DNA of 64,000 nucleotides from Haloarcula regularis (GCF_029338315.1 NZ_CP119794.1:1860001-1924000); one strand, 5' to 3'; shown: positions 9,003 through 18,442, numbered from the stretch's first letter. Translations and numbers: made by a program. The notes: generated by a model not told the origin, from the sequence alone.

Positions 9003-9811
9003 ACGAACGCGAGCGGGACCATCGCGAGGACGCCCACCGTCCCCCCGACGGTGAGTTCGCGCCACCCGCCGCTGGGGAGGTCGGCGCCGTACTCCAGGGC
9101 CTCCGGGACGAACTCCGTGAACACGAGATACACCATCGCGCCCGCTGCGAACCCGAAACCGAAGGGGAGGAACTCCTTGGCCAGCGTCACGAAGTAGTAG
9201 GCGATGACCGCGCCCAGCGGCTGGGGGAGCGAGGAGAAGACGGCCCACCAGACCATGCGCCACTCGCTTATGCCCAGCGATCGGAGGGGAATGGCGATGG
9301 CCGTTCCCTCGGGGACGTTGTGGATGGAGATGGCGACGGTCATGAACACCGCGAGGAGGGGAACCGTCGTCCCGGCGACGGCGACGGCCGCCCCGGGCGA
9401 GGGCGTCCCGAGGCCGAGCTCGGCAAAGGAGACGCCGACGGCAACCCCCTCCGGGAAGCTGTGGACCGTCAGCACGCCCAGGATGAGCAGGAGCTTCTTG
9501 AAGTCGGCCTGCTCGTACTTCTTCGGGCCGTGGTCGACGCCGTCGATGACCCGGTGGCCGACGACGACCAGGACGACGCCGGCGAGCATCCCCGGGACGA
9601 GGAGTATCGGCGAGCCGTACGCCAGTCCCTCGCGCACGAGGCCAAAGAGCGAGGCGGCGACCATGATTCCCGACGCGAGCCCCCACAGCAGGACGTTCCA
9701 CCGGTCGGAGAACTCCTCGACCAGGAAGAACGGCACTGCCCCGAGTCCCGTCGCCAGCGCCGTCAGCAGTCCGGCCAGGAAGACGAACACGACGTGCTCG
9801 AGGACGACCAT
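8999..9811 (-). CDS. ZIP family divalent metal transporter
   Basis: A 270-residue membrane protein with eight transmembrane segments. The two metal-site motifs sit in helices 4 and 5: LTVHSFPEGVAVG and ISIHNVPEGTAIA (His and Glu ligands), the hallmark of ZIP importers of Zn2+, Fe2+ or Mn2+. A short His/Lys-containing cytoplasmic loop (VDHGPKKYEQADF) precedes helix 4. The start ATG at 9811 gives a normal first helix. Its TAG stop overlaps the stop of the opposing lipoprotein gene. Confidence 0.9.
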   Translation of the reverse strand: MVVLEHVVFVFLAGLLTALATGLGAVPFFLVEEFSDRWNVLLWGLASGIMVAASLFGLVREGLAYGSPILLVPGMLAGVVLVVVGHRVIDGVDHGPKKYEQADFKKLLLILGVLTVHSFPEGVAVGVSFAELGLGTPSPGAAVAVAGTTVPLLAVFMTVAISIHNVPEGTAIAIPLRSLGISEWRMVWWAVFSSLPQPLGAVIAYYFVTLAKEFLPFGFGFAAGAMVYLVFTEFVPEALEYGADLPSGGWRELTVGGTVGVLAMVPLAFV

Positions 9812-9944
9812 AACGGGCCTAGGCCGGTGGGGGACATAAGAATTGTCACATTCCCGAGAGATTTTGGCGACCCTAAAGGCCGGCCGGGCGTCGATTAATA
9901 CACCTTATACAGTACAGTCGTGTTTCACTGCCTAGACGACAACG

Positions 9945-9950
9945 TTTATG
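9945..9950 (+). promoter_or_regulatory. TATA box for the gene at 9975
   Basis: TTTATG lies 25-30 nt upstream of the ATG at 9975 in an AT-rich stretch of an otherwise GC-rich region, the spacing expected for a leaderless haloarchaeal transcript. Confidence 0.55.
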
Positions 9951-9974
9951 CATAGAAACCAATATTTTCAGTAT

Positions 9975-10253
9975 ATGTCGAGTGCAAAAGCGCCAGAAAC
10001 TACCGAAACTTACATCATCGACTCGTCTGGAGACCCGGACGTCAAACTCACGCTCATCGACGACCGGACCGGGGAGCGCCACCACGTCGTGGACTTCGCC
10101 GACGACGTGGTCCGCGAGAAACTGCAGGTCAGGGGCCCGGGGAACACGGTGCGCGTCGACATGGTGCCACTGGACGCAGAGAGGACGGAGTGGCAGGTCA
10201 CGCGCCTGCTCCCCGGGTCGCCGCCACGTGTCGGGATGGGTCCGCGGCGCTAG
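9975..10253 (+). CDS. Small hypothetical protein (92 aa)
   Basis: No family recognised. The protein is acidic and mostly beta-strand in character (YIIDSSGDPDVKLTLIDD, RHHVVDFADDVV, NTVRVDMVPLD, EWQVTRLLPG). ATG at 9975 is preferred over 9948 because a TATA element ends 25 nt before it. The stop shares a CTAG with the convergent thpR gene. Confidence 0.6.
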   Translation: MSSAKAPETTETYIIDSSGDPDVKLTLIDDRTGERHHVVDFADDVVREKLQVRGPGNTVRVDMVPLDAERTEWQVTRLLPGSPPRVGMGPRR

Positions 10254-10813
10254 AGCGGGACGGACGCGAGCGTCCGATACGCCGGGCCCGCGTCGGTGAG
10301 GACGCTCTCGGTCAGTCGCAGCTCCTCTACGGCGAGCCGGCCGACGTCGGGGTCCGCATCGCGAACGACGTCCTGGACCAGCTCTTTGCCGCCGGCGTGG
10401 TCCATTCGCGCGACTGTGGCGTGGGGCGTGAACTCGTGGTCCTCCGGGTCGAACCCCATCGCCACCGTCCGCGCCTCGACGGCCTCGTGGAGTGCCGTCA
10501 ACTCGGCGTCGCCGTGGCCCTCGCGGACGCCGACCCAGACGACGCTGATGTACTCGAGTGAGGGGAAGACCCCTAGCCCGCCGAAGTGAGCCTCGAACGG
10601 GCCGACGTCGCTGTCTGCGACCGCGCCCTCCAGTGCTGTCACCAGGTCGTCGACCCGGTTCGGGTCGGTGTCGCCGAGGAACTTCACCGTGACGTGGGCC
10701 TGTGCCGGGTCGCTCGGCCGGATCCCGCTGGCGTCCGCGAACCGCTCCTGAACCGCCGCGACGGCGTCTTCGAGGCCGTCGAGGTCGACGCTGACGAACA
10801 GTCGCTTGCCCAT
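10250..10813 (-). CDS. thpR: RNA 2',3'-cyclic phosphodiesterase (2H family)
   Basis: A 187-residue member of the 2H superfamily, which opens 2',3'-cyclic phosphate RNA ends (and can ligate 2'-5' in reverse). The two catalytic HxTx motifs are H40-V-T-V and H131-A-T-V, in a duplicated fold beginning MGKRLFVSVDLD. The length is normal for the archaeal family. It is monocistronic and convergent with the small gene at 9975. Confidence 0.9.
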   Translation of the reverse strand: MGKRLFVSVDLDGLEDAVAAVQERFADASGIRPSDPAQAHVTVKFLGDTDPNRVDDLVTALEGAVADSDVGPFEAHFGGLGVFPSLEYISVVWVGVREGHGDAELTALHEAVEARTVAMGFDPEDHEFTPHATVARMDHAGGKELVQDVVRDADPDVGRLAVEELRLTESVLTDAGPAYRTLASVPL

Positions 10814-10893
10814 GCGACCGGGTACGCGGCCCGGCCACTTCGTCGTGGGTGGTGACCCCCAGGGTTTACTCCCGTCGCGACACAGCCACCGGT

Positions 10894-11103
10894 ATGGACG
10901 ACGCTGCCCGCCTCCGCCGTACAGTCCGTCGTTGCACCGCCGTCGTCGTGACGGCGCTCGGGCTGGTCATCACCGCTCTGGCCGGGTCGACGATGTCGCC
11001 GGTCGGCGCCGCACTCTCAGTCGGCGCGCTCGGGTATCTGGCCGCCAGTTTCGTCTTCGTCCCCGAGTGGGCGGCCGACGACGAGTCCGCCGCTGACCAC
11101 TGA
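10894..11103 (+). CDS. Small two-helix membrane protein
   Basis: A 69-residue protein with two predicted transmembrane segments (CTAVVVTALGLVITALAG and GALGYLAASFVFVP), an Arg-rich cytoplasmic N-terminus and an acidic tail. No family recognised. ATG at 10894 is used; an in-frame ATG at 10849 lies within the region opposite the thpR start. Confidence 0.5.
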   Translation: MDDAARLRRTVRRCTAVVVTALGLVITALAGSTMSPVGAALSVGALGYLAASFVFVPEWAADDESAADH

Positions 11104-11148
11104 GCCCGTGACGTAGCCCTTAACCCCGCTGGCCGACAATCGATGGCT

Positions 11149-11880
11149 ATGACCGACAACGACCCCGAAGACCACACGTTCTCCGAGGGCCAGGGCTTTG
11201 GCGACCCCTACGAGGGGTTCGACCTCGAGCCCCCGGAGTTCGAGGTCGACACCGACAAGGTCGACCCGGTCGACTCGCGGGTCCTCACCGACCTGCTCGA
11301 CCGCCACAACGTCCCGTCCGACGAGGTCGACGCCGACCAGCTGCTCGAGGTCGGCCTGGAGTACATGCAGATCAACCGCCACGAACAGGCCGCCGAGACC
11401 TTCGAGCGCGTCGCGCGCTACACCGACGAGGAGCGCCTCGAACAGGAGGCCTGGACCAACAAGGGCGTCGCTCACGCCGAACTCGAAGAGTGGGACGCCG
11501 CTATCGGCGCGTTCCAGGAGGCGCTCTCGATGGAGGAGCGGTCGGACCACGCGGCGACAGCCGAGACGAACCTCGCGTACGCCCTGTGGGAGTCAGGGCG
11601 CTCCGAGCAGGCGCTGGAACACGCCGAGCGCGCCGTCGAGATCGACCCACGGTTCGGCCAGGCCTGGTACAACCGCGGCTTCTTCCTGCTCGAGCGCGGC
11701 CTCGCGGAAGACGCCGTCGACGCCTTCGACAACGCCATCCGCCTTGGCTTCCGGAACGCCGAGATACTCGAGGAGAAGGCCCGCGCGCTCGAGGAACTGG
11801 GCGAGTACGACCGCGCCGAAGAGCTGGCCGAGGAGGTCGACGAGATGCGACAGAACGCCGAAGAGCAGCTGCTGGAATGA
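11149..11880 (+). CDS. Tetratricopeptide-repeat protein
   Basis: A 243-residue soluble protein. After an acidic N-terminal 60 residues it contains about four TPR units (VGLEYMQINRHEQAAETFERV, NKGVAHAELEEWDAAIGAFQEAL, NLAYALWESGRSEQALEHAERAVEI, RGFFLLERGLAEDAVDAFDNAI), giving a helical scaffold for protein binding; the partner is unknown. Two ATGs, 11143 and 11149, are possible. Its stop overlaps the DUF424 start (ATGA), so the two are translationally coupled. Confidence 0.85.
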   Translation: MTDNDPEDHTFSEGQGFGDPYEGFDLEPPEFEVDTDKVDPVDSRVLTDLLDRHNVPSDEVDADQLLEVGLEYMQINRHEQAAETFERVARYTDEERLEQEAWTNKGVAHAELEEWDAAIGAFQEALSMEERSDHAATAETNLAYALWESGRSEQALEHAERAVEIDPRFGQAWYNRGFFLLERGLAEDAVDAFDNAIRLGFRNAEILEEKARALEELGEYDRAEELAEEVDEMRQNAEEQLLE

Positions 11881-12167
11881 TCCTCAACGAACGCGAGACG
11901 AACGAGGGGCTGCTGGTCTCTGTCTGTGACCCGGACGTCATGGGCGAGACGTTCGAGGACGGCCCGGTGACGCTGACCGTCGACGAGGCCTTCTACGGCG
12001 GCGACGAGGTCGACGAGCAGACCGTCGTCGACAGCCTCGCGCGCTGTAGCGTCGCCAACATCGTCGGCGAACAGGCCGTCGACGTCGCCGTCGAGCACGG
12101 CTTCGTCGACGAGGAGAACGTCCTGGACGTGGCCGGGACCCGCCACGCCCAGCTGCTCTGGCTCTAG
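11877..12167 (+). CDS. DUF424 family archaeal protein
   Basis: A 96-residue protein starting MILNERETNEGLLVSVCDPD and ending VLDVAGTRHAQLLWL, matching the archaeal DUF424 family in length and core motifs (GETFEDG, CSVANIVGE). Its function is not established; family members are often found near translation genes. It overlaps the TPR gene by four bases. Confidence 0.8.
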   Translation: MILNERETNEGLLVSVCDPDVMGETFEDGPVTLTVDEAFYGGDEVDEQTVVDSLARCSVANIVGEQAVDVAVEHGFVDEENVLDVAGTRHAQLLWL

Positions 12168-12278
12168 CCGGGTCAGAGCCGTTCGCGCGCCGCCGGGAGA
12201 CAGCCGCCACCGCGAGCCCCGTGGCCAGCAGAGTCACGGCCGCCGACACTTATCGGGCCCCCGCTCCCAGGTGACGGT

Positions 12279-12731
12279 ATGTACTCGCGCGACCACGCGC
12301 TCGTCACGGTCGTCGTCGCCCTCCTCGGGACGGTGGCGCTCCCGCTCCCGGTTACCTGGCCCGTGGCGGTGGCCTACGCCGTCGTCGTCGGCGTCGCCAT
12401 AGACCTCGATCACTTCGTGGTGGCCCGCCTCACGACCGGCGAGTGGACGGCGGTGGGGCGCTGTCTCCGGAACCCCCGGCTCGTCGTCCTGGCACAGGAC
12501 GAGATCTTTGACCCTGGCGACCTCACGCCCCTCCAGCGCTTGCTGAGCCACCACGTCATCGGCGGCGCGCTGGTGGGCGGGCTCTGGATCGTCAGCGAAC
12601 CGCTCGCGGTGTTCACCGCGGTGGTGCTGTACGCCCACGTCGTCGCGGACCTGGTCTGGGACAATCGCCTGCTGGGGCTAGCGCCTCCGGAAGCCGCCGA
12701 CGCGGGCGGTCGGGACGAGTCGGTGCGGTAG
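12279..12731 (+). CDS. Membrane-bound metal-dependent hydrolase-like protein (DUF457/YdjM type)
   Basis: A 150-residue protein with about four transmembrane segments and the His/Asp motifs typical of the YdjM-like family: AIDLDHFV, LLSHHVIGG and YAHVVADLVWD. These are thought to bind a metal at the membrane face; activity is unproven for most members. ATG at 12279. The preceding 110 bp contain no gene. Confidence 0.65.
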   Translation: MYSRDHALVTVVVALLGTVALPLPVTWPVAVAYAVVVGVAIDLDHFVVARLTTGEWTAVGRCLRNPRLVVLAQDEIFDPGDLTPLQRLLSHHVIGGALVGGLWIVSEPLAVFTAVVLYAHVVADLVWDNRLLGLAPPEAADAGGRDESVR

Positions 12732-12799
12732 CCCCGCGACAGCCTCGAGGTTTAGGCGAACCGAAGGAAAGTTGCCCGTCCAGCCCCAGTGTCGAACCA

Positions 12800-14047
12800 A
12801 TGGGACACTCCGAATCCACGCTGCTCGACGTCGAGCGCATACGCGAGGACTTCCCCATCCTCCAGCGCGAGTTCGACGGCCAGCGACTGGTCTACCTGGA
12901 CAACGGGGCGACGAGTCAGACCCCCGAGCCGGTCGTCGAGTGCATCGCGGACTACTACCGGACCACCAACGCCAACGTCCACCGCGGGCTCCACCAGCTG
13001 AGCCAGGAGGCCTCCATCGCCTACGAGGAGGCCCACGACCGGGTCGCCGAGTTCGTCGGCGCCTCGGGCGGTCGCGAGGAGATCGTCTTCACCAAGAACA
13101 CCACCGAGAGCGAGAACCTCGTCGCCTACGCCTGGGGGCTCAACGAGCTCGGCCCCGAGGACGAGGTGGTACTGACCGAGATGGAACACCACGCCTCGCT
13201 CGTGACCTGGCAACAGATCGCAAAGCGCACCGGCGCGACCTGCAAGTACATCCGCATCGAGGACGACGGCACGCTCGACATGGACCACGCCCGCGAGTGT
13301 ATCACCGACGACACGCAGATGGTCAGCGCCGTCCACGTCTCGAACACGCTCGGGACCATCAATCCCGTCTCCGAACTGGCTGACATCGCCCACGACCACG
13401 GCGCCTACATGTTCGTCGACGGCGCCCAGTCGGTGCCCACCCGTCCCGTCGACGTCGAGGCCATCGACGCCGACTTCCTCGCGTTCTCCGGCCACAAGAT
13501 GATGGGACCGACCGGCATCGGCGTCCTCTACGGCAAGAAACACATCTTAGCGGAGATGGAGCCGTACCTCTACGGCGGCGAGATGATCAAGAAGGTCACC
13601 TACGAGGACGCCACCTGGAACGACCTCCCCTGGAAGTTCGAGGCCGGCACACCCCCCATCTGTCAGGGCATCGCGCTCGCCGAGGCCTGTGACTACCTCG
13701 ACGACATCGGGATGGACAGGGTCCGCCGCCACGAGAACGACCTCGCCCAGTACGCCCTCGAACAGCTCGAAGCCACGGGCGACGTCGAGACCTACGGCCC
13801 GCCGGCGGGCACCGAACGCGGCGGCCTGGTCGCGTTCAACTTAGAGTCGGTCCACGCCCACGACCTCTCCTCGATCCTGAACGACTCGGCGGTGGCCATC
13901 CGGGCCGGCGACCACTGCACCCAGCCGCTCCACGACAAGCTCGGCGTGGCTGCCTCCGCCCGCGCGTCCTTCTACGTCTACAACACGCGCGAGGAGGTCG
14001 ACAAGCTCGTCGCCGCGATCGACGACGCGAGGCAACTGTTCGCCTGA
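12800..14047 (+). CDS. sufS: Cysteine desulfurase (SufS type)
   Basis: A 415-residue PLP enzyme that takes sulfur from cysteine for Fe-S cluster assembly. The PLP lysine is K233 in FSGHKMMGPTGIG and the persulfide cysteine is C373 in RAGDHCTQPLH; other conserved sites are YLDNGATSQ, NANVHRGLH and VDGAQSVPT. Length and the RxGxHC loop identify the group II SufS type. The acceptor gene sufU lies 90 bp downstream on the same strand, an operon seen in many haloarchaea and Gram-positive bacteria. Confidence 0.95.
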   Translation: MGHSESTLLDVERIREDFPILQREFDGQRLVYLDNGATSQTPEPVVECIADYYRTTNANVHRGLHQLSQEASIAYEEAHDRVAEFVGASGGREEIVFTKNTTESENLVAYAWGLNELGPEDEVVLTEMEHHASLVTWQQIAKRTGATCKYIRIEDDGTLDMDHARECITDDTQMVSAVHVSNTLGTINPVSELADIAHDHGAYMFVDGAQSVPTRPVDVEAIDADFLAFSGHKMMGPTGIGVLYGKKHILAEMEPYLYGGEMIKKVTYEDATWNDLPWKFEAGTPPICQGIALAEACDYLDDIGMDRVRRHENDLAQYALEQLEATGDVETYGPPAGTERGGLVAFNLESVHAHDLSSILNDSAVAIRAGDHCTQPLHDKLGVAASARASFYVYNTREEVDKLVAAIDDARQLFA

Positions 14048-14137
14048 CCGGAGCCACGGGCAGTCGCCGGCGGCCAGCGCGTGCGAAGCGCTCCCTCGGA
14101 ACGCTTTTCCGAGCCACGACCGTACGCTAGTCCGATT

Positions 14138-14566
14138 ATGGGTATCGGCGGCTCAGACATGTACAGACAGCAGATTCTCGACCACTACAAGAACCCGCGC
14201 AACTACGGGGAACTGGAGGACGCGACCTTTACCCACGTGGGCGAGAACCCGATGTGTGGCGACGAGATCACCATGGACGTCGTCTTGGACGACGAGGAGG
14301 AGGTCATCGAACGGGTGGCCTTCCGCGGGGACGGCTGTGCCATCTCCCAGGCGTCGGCGTCGATGCTCACACAGAAACTCCAGGGGATGACCGTCGAGGA
14401 ACTGGCCGAGCTGGACCGCGACGACGTCGTCGACATGCTGGGCGTCGACATCTCGCCGATGCGAATCAAGTGTGCGGTCCTGGCCGAGAAGGTCGCACAG
14501 GACGGCGCCGACATCTACTTCGGCGAGAAGGACCTGGACAAGTCGAGCACCGAAGCCGACGAGTGA
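14138..14566 (+). CDS. sufU: SufU-type Fe-S assembly / sulfur acceptor protein
   Basis: A 142-residue IscU-fold protein with the three cluster or zinc ligands C40 (NPMCGDE), C67 (RGDGCAIS) and C112 (RIKCAVLA) plus the conserved D42. The 18-20 residue insertion between the second and third cysteines that marks SufU over IscU is present (LQGMTVEELAELDRDDV). It should receive sulfur from the SufS encoded upstream. The start could also be M8 (14159), since MYRQQILDHYKNP is the usual family start. Confidence 0.92.
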   Translation: MGIGGSDMYRQQILDHYKNPRNYGELEDATFTHVGENPMCGDEITMDVVLDDEEEVIERVAFRGDGCAISQASASMLTQKLQGMTVEELAELDRDDVVDMLGVDISPMRIKCAVLAEKVAQDGADIYFGEKDLDKSSTEADE

Positions 14567-14594
14567 GGTCCGTCGGCGCCGCGACGGAACGCCC

Positions 14595-16322
14595 TTAGTC
14601 TGCGTGTAACAGCCCCGTCCGAGCCGGCGTGACGTCGAAACGGGCGCCGCCCTGCGTACTCTCGCCGACGGCGATGGTCCAGTTGTGGGCCTCGACGATA
14701 CGGTCGACGATGGCCAGGCCGATGCCGGTCCCGTCGTCGGCGTGCGTCCGCCCGAACTCGAAGACCTCGGCCCGTTCGTCCGCGGGGATGCCCGGGCCGT
14801 CGTCGGCGACGTAGAAGCCATCCTGGGAGGCGCCGACGGTGACGGTGACCTCGGGGCCGCCGTGTTCGACGGCGTTGCGAAACAGGTTCTCGAGGGCCTG
14901 CGTGAGGCGGTCCCGGTCGGCGAGGACCGACAGTTCCGACTCGGCCCGCAGCGTCGCCCCAGCGGTGTCGAGCCGGTCCCACGCGGCCCGACTGCACGCG
15001 TCGAGACTGACGGGGCGTTTCTCGTCGATGCTCTCGCCCTGGCTGGCCAGCCGCAGGAGGTCGTCTATCAACTGCTCCATCTGTGCGACGGCATCGGCGG
15101 CGTCCTCGAGGTGCGAGAGGTCGCCGGTCTCGCGGGCGAGCGTCAGCTTCCCGTCGATGACCTGCAGCGGGTTCCGGAGGTCGTGGCTGACGATGCCGGT
15201 AAACTCCTCCAGGCGTTCGTTCTGTGACTCCAGTACCTGCTCGCGCTCCCGGCGCTCGGTGACGTCGCGCAACACGACCACGCTCCCGCGGACGACGCCG
15301 TACCGGTCGGTGATGTCGGTCGTCCTGACGTCGAAGGTCACGGAGTGCAGCGCGTCGCCGTCGCGGCGGGTCGTCGTGACCTCGGAGTCTGTCACCGTCG
15401 TCCCGGACTCGTCGGCGACGATGACCTCGTCCAGACCGTCTATCGCGGCCGACCAGACCATCGAGTCGTCGTTCGCGACGGCCGCGAGCGTGGGGTTCGC
15501 GACGTCCGGCACGTACCGGCTGGCGGCCTCGTTCCAGTCGACCAGGGTCCGCTCGACGTCGATGACGAAGACCGGATCGCCCATCTCCTCGAGGAGGACG
15601 TCGGTCGCCAGCGGCGCGACCTCGAGGAAGTCGTAGCGGTACAGCGCGAAGCCGACGCCGAGGGCCTGTACGACGAAGAACACCGGCGTCAGGTCCAGTC
15701 TGGGGTGGGGCGTCAGGCCGACGAAGAACGCGACGTTCGCCAGCGCCACCAGCAGCGTCACCGCGAAGATGATGCCCGTCTGCTTGCGGTAGAGGTTCCG
15801 GGTCACGACGAAGAACCGTCCGAGCAGGACGAAGGTCAGGACCAACAGCGCGTAGATGAAGAGCAGCTGAGCGAGGACGAGCGGTCCCAAGTCGATGTAC
15901 GGGACGCGGAGGACGCCGAACCGCGCGACGCCGGCCGCGGCGTAGGCCAGGTCGCCGGGATTGAGCGCGTAGACGACGCCGTAGAGGACGCCCTCCCCGA
16001 CCAACAGCGGCGCCACGACGTCGGGAACCCACGCACTGTCACCGGTGTACGCGACGACAAAGAGGAACCAGAAGACCGCAGCCAGCGACGCGGCCAGCGC
16101 GAGTGGTGCGCTCCACAGAAGCGCGACGGCGTCTGTCGGGCTGACCAGCTCCAGAAAGGCGAAGAGGGCCCACGACCCGTCGGCGGCCATGAGCACCGCG
16201 AACCGGTTCGAGACCGGGTGGCCCGTCCGCTGCCACGAGTACCACGCGAACCCGTAGCTCGCGAGGGCGGCGACCCCGACCAGGACGGCGAGGAGCACAC
16301 TCACGGGGACGGCCGGGTTCAT
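14595..16322 (-). CDS. Sensor histidine kinase with 7TM N-terminus and PAS domain
   Basis: A 575-residue membrane kinase. Residues about 5-215 form seven hydrophobic segments of the 7TM histidine-kinase sensor type, followed by a PAS domain (PVFVIDVERTLVDWNEAASRY), a HisKA dimerisation domain with the phospho-accepting His in GIVSHDLRNPLQV, and a HATPase domain with N (NLFRNAVEHG), G1 (DDGPGIP) and G2 (DDGTGIGLAIV) boxes. It is an orphan: no response regulator is adjacent. The ligand sensed is unknown. Confidence 0.92.
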   Translation of the reverse strand: MNPAVPVSVLLAVLVGVAALASYGFAWYSWQRTGHPVSNRFAVLMAADGSWALFAFLELVSPTDAVALLWSAPLALAASLAAVFWFLFVVAYTGDSAWVPDVVAPLLVGEGVLYGVVYALNPGDLAYAAAGVARFGVLRVPYIDLGPLVLAQLLFIYALLVLTFVLLGRFFVVTRNLYRKQTGIIFAVTLLVALANVAFFVGLTPHPRLDLTPVFFVVQALGVGFALYRYDFLEVAPLATDVLLEEMGDPVFVIDVERTLVDWNEAASRYVPDVANPTLAAVANDDSMVWSAAIDGLDEVIVADESGTTVTDSEVTTTRRDGDALHSVTFDVRTTDITDRYGVVRGSVVVLRDVTERREREQVLESQNERLEEFTGIVSHDLRNPLQVIDGKLTLARETGDLSHLEDAADAVAQMEQLIDDLLRLASQGESIDEKRPVSLDACSRAAWDRLDTAGATLRAESELSVLADRDRLTQALENLFRNAVEHGGPEVTVTVGASQDGFYVADDGPGIPADERAEVFEFGRTHADDGTGIGLAIVDRIVEAHNWTIAVGESTQGGARFDVTPARTGLLHAD

Positions 16323-16465
16323 CGAGCGAAGCTCGTCGGGGCGCGGATATTACTATTCGGTGCCCGTTATCACCTGAGAAAACCGGACGCGGTGCGTCCG
16401 CAAGCGTGCCGGGACCGGCGGCCCATCCCGAGAGCGGCGTCAGCGAGACGACCGCTCGCGCCCGC

Positions 16466-18442
16466 TCAGGCCAAGAAGACGTGTCGCGGCCGGTCTGCCA
16501 GTACGTCGCGACCCCACGAGACGGTGTCCGAGAACGCGTCCGAGCGGAAGAAGGCCATCGCGTCCTCCTTCGAGTCCCACTGGCTGGCGATGAACATGTC
16601 GTTCTCGTCGGCGCGGTTGGAAAGCAGCGCCGTCTCTCGGTGGCCCTCCATGTCCGCGAGCAGGCCGCCGACGGTGTCGAACTTCTCGACGAAGTCCTCG
16701 CGGTACTCGGGTTTGACCGTGTAGAACATCCCCATCGTGCCGAAACCGTCGCCCTCGCCGTGGCGCCCCTCGACCTCGGGGAGGTCGGTGAGGTAGCCGC
16801 TGGCGGTCTGGGCAGCGTCCTCGGTGTCCCACAGCGAGGCGATAGCGACGGTATCCGAGTCCGGGTCCTCGTAGACGGTCGTCCGGACGTGCGTGTCGTA
16901 GCGGTCGAAGGCCGCCCGGAGGTCGGCTACCTCGCTGTCCAGCGTCTCGGGGTCGGCCGACGAGTAGACCACCAGCGCGTAGACGTCCTCGCCGTGGGGC
17001 TGGCCGGCGTAGACGCCCTCGGTCTCGAGCTGTGCGCGGATCGACGCCGAGGAGGCCGCGGCCGCCTGCTCCTGGTCCGCGTCGTCCTCGCTGGCCTCGC
17101 CCAGCGGCCCGCCGAACTGCTCGGTGACGCCGTCGAGGTCGCTCAGGAAGCCAGCCGCCGTCTCGGCGGCCTCCTCGGCCGTCCAGATGCTGACGACGTA
17201 GGTCTGGCCGCTCTGGGCGCGGACGGTGGTCTCGACGTGGCGGTCGTAGTGGTCGAAGCTGGAAGCGAGGTCCTCGACGTCTTCGACGAGCTCCTCGGCG
17301 TCCGTCTCGGAGTGGTACACGAGCCCGAAGTCGCCCGCGTCGTAGTCCTCGCCCGCCTCGAGGCCGAGTCGGCCCACGCGCTGGACGGCGTCGTCGACGC
17401 GCTCGAAGTCGCCCGAGACGTCGGGGCGGCCGCCGCCGTGATCGGTGTCCTCGGCGGCGTCGGCGTCGCCTTCGTCGGCGTCGCGGCCCTCACCGTGGGG
17501 GTGGTCGCCCTCGCTCGCGCTGCCGGGGTGGGCGCCACCGTGGGTGTCCGTGTCGCCGCCGGCCTGGGCGTCGCCGGTCGCGGTCTCCGGGTGACCGGCC
17601 GCCGCCTCGTGGGCCTGCTCACTGACCGCTTCGGGGCGACCCTGCCCCGCGTCCGTCGGGGTCCGCTGGCCGGCCAGGACCGCCGGCAGGTCCCCCGGTT
17701 CGAAGCGCCGGCCGACGTAGAACGGGCCGAACTCGGCGAACTGAGAGGTCGAGGGGTCGAATCGCATCTCGGTCAGCAGCTCCTTGATGTGTTCCATCTC
17801 GTCGCTCCACAGCGTGATACCCCACTCCCAGTCGTCGAAGCCGATGGAGCCACAGATCATCTGGTTCACGTCGCCCCCGTAGCCACGGCCGATGTCGCCG
17901 TGGCGCTTGATGTGGGCCGCCCGCTCCTCGAAGCTGGTGTCGTACCAGTTCTGGTCGGGCTGGCGGCGCTTGCTCATCGGGTAGAAACAGACGAACTCGT
18001 CGTCGGGCACGTCGGGGTGCAGGCGGGCCTGGATGTACTGAGCCAGTCCGGAGTCGTCGTCGACCCCGCCCTCGAAGTACTCGCGGGACTTCTCCGTGTA
18101 GCCAGAGGCCTCGGTGACCGAGACGTAGGAGAACTTCCGGTCGGTGAACGCGGCGAACTCCGTCTGCTCGAAGTGGCGCTCGGCGGCGTCCAGGTCGGCC
18201 ATCGTCGGCCGCAGGTGGACGATCATGATGTCGGCCTTGTGGCCAAGCACCGTGTAGACGGCCGTCTGACCCTCGTCGGCGTCTTCGACGGCCTCGTAGG
18301 CCGAGAGGAAGTCGATGCCCTCCGAGAGCGCGCGGTCCCGGACCCGCGAGGGGGCCTCCCGCCAGGCGTCCCAGTCGATACTTCGGCAGTCGTGCAGCAC
18401 GTACCACCCCTCCTCCGTGGCCGGGGGCTTGCGTTGCTCCAT
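16466..18442 (-). CDS. pitA: PitA-type heme protein: Cld/HemQ-like domain, two extra repeats and an ABM domain
   Basis: A 658-residue fusion. Residues about 1-265 form a chlorite-dismutase/HemQ-like domain (RHGDIGRGYGGDVNQMICGS, FDDWEWGITLW). A His/Asp/Gly-rich linker (about 275-350: TDTHGGAHPG, DHPHGEGRD, DTDHGGG) follows. Two tandem repeats of about 100 residues come next, sharing the pattern YxLVVYSSxDxEEL ... DRYDTHVxTTV ... ASLWDTEDAAQTASGYLTDL. The C-terminal 90 residues are an antibiotic-monooxygenase-like domain (MGMFYTVKPEYREDF, IASQWDSKEDAMAFF). Haloferax PitA has the Cld and ABM ends; the repeats make this protein larger. The N-terminal domain probably completes heme synthesis by coproheme decarboxylation. 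Confidence 0.85.
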   Translation of the reverse strand: MEQRKPPATEEGWYVLHDCRSIDWDAWREAPSRVRDRALSEGIDFLSAYEAVEDADEGQTAVYTVLGHKADIMIVHLRPTMADLDAAERHFEQTEFAAFTDRKFSYVSVTEASGYTEKSREYFEGGVDDDSGLAQYIQARLHPDVPDDEFVCFYPMSKRRQPDQNWYDTSFEERAAHIKRHGDIGRGYGGDVNQMICGSIGFDDWEWGITLWSDEMEHIKELLTEMRFDPSTSQFAEFGPFYVGRRFEPGDLPAVLAGQRTPTDAGQGRPEAVSEQAHEAAAGHPETATGDAQAGGDTDTHGGAHPGSASEGDHPHGEGRDADEGDADAAEDTDHGGGRPDVSGDFERVDDAVQRVGRLGLEAGEDYDAGDFGLVYHSETDAEELVEDVEDLASSFDHYDRHVETTVRAQSGQTYVVSIWTAEEAAETAAGFLSDLDGVTEQFGGPLGEASEDDADQEQAAAASSASIRAQLETEGVYAGQPHGEDVYALVVYSSADPETLDSEVADLRAAFDRYDTHVRTTVYEDPDSDTVAIASLWDTEDAAQTASGYLTDLPEVEGRHGEGDGFGTMGMFYTVKPEYREDFVEKFDTVGGLLADMEGHRETALLSNRADENDMFIASQWDSKEDAMAFFRSDAFSDTVSWGRDVLADRPRHVFLA

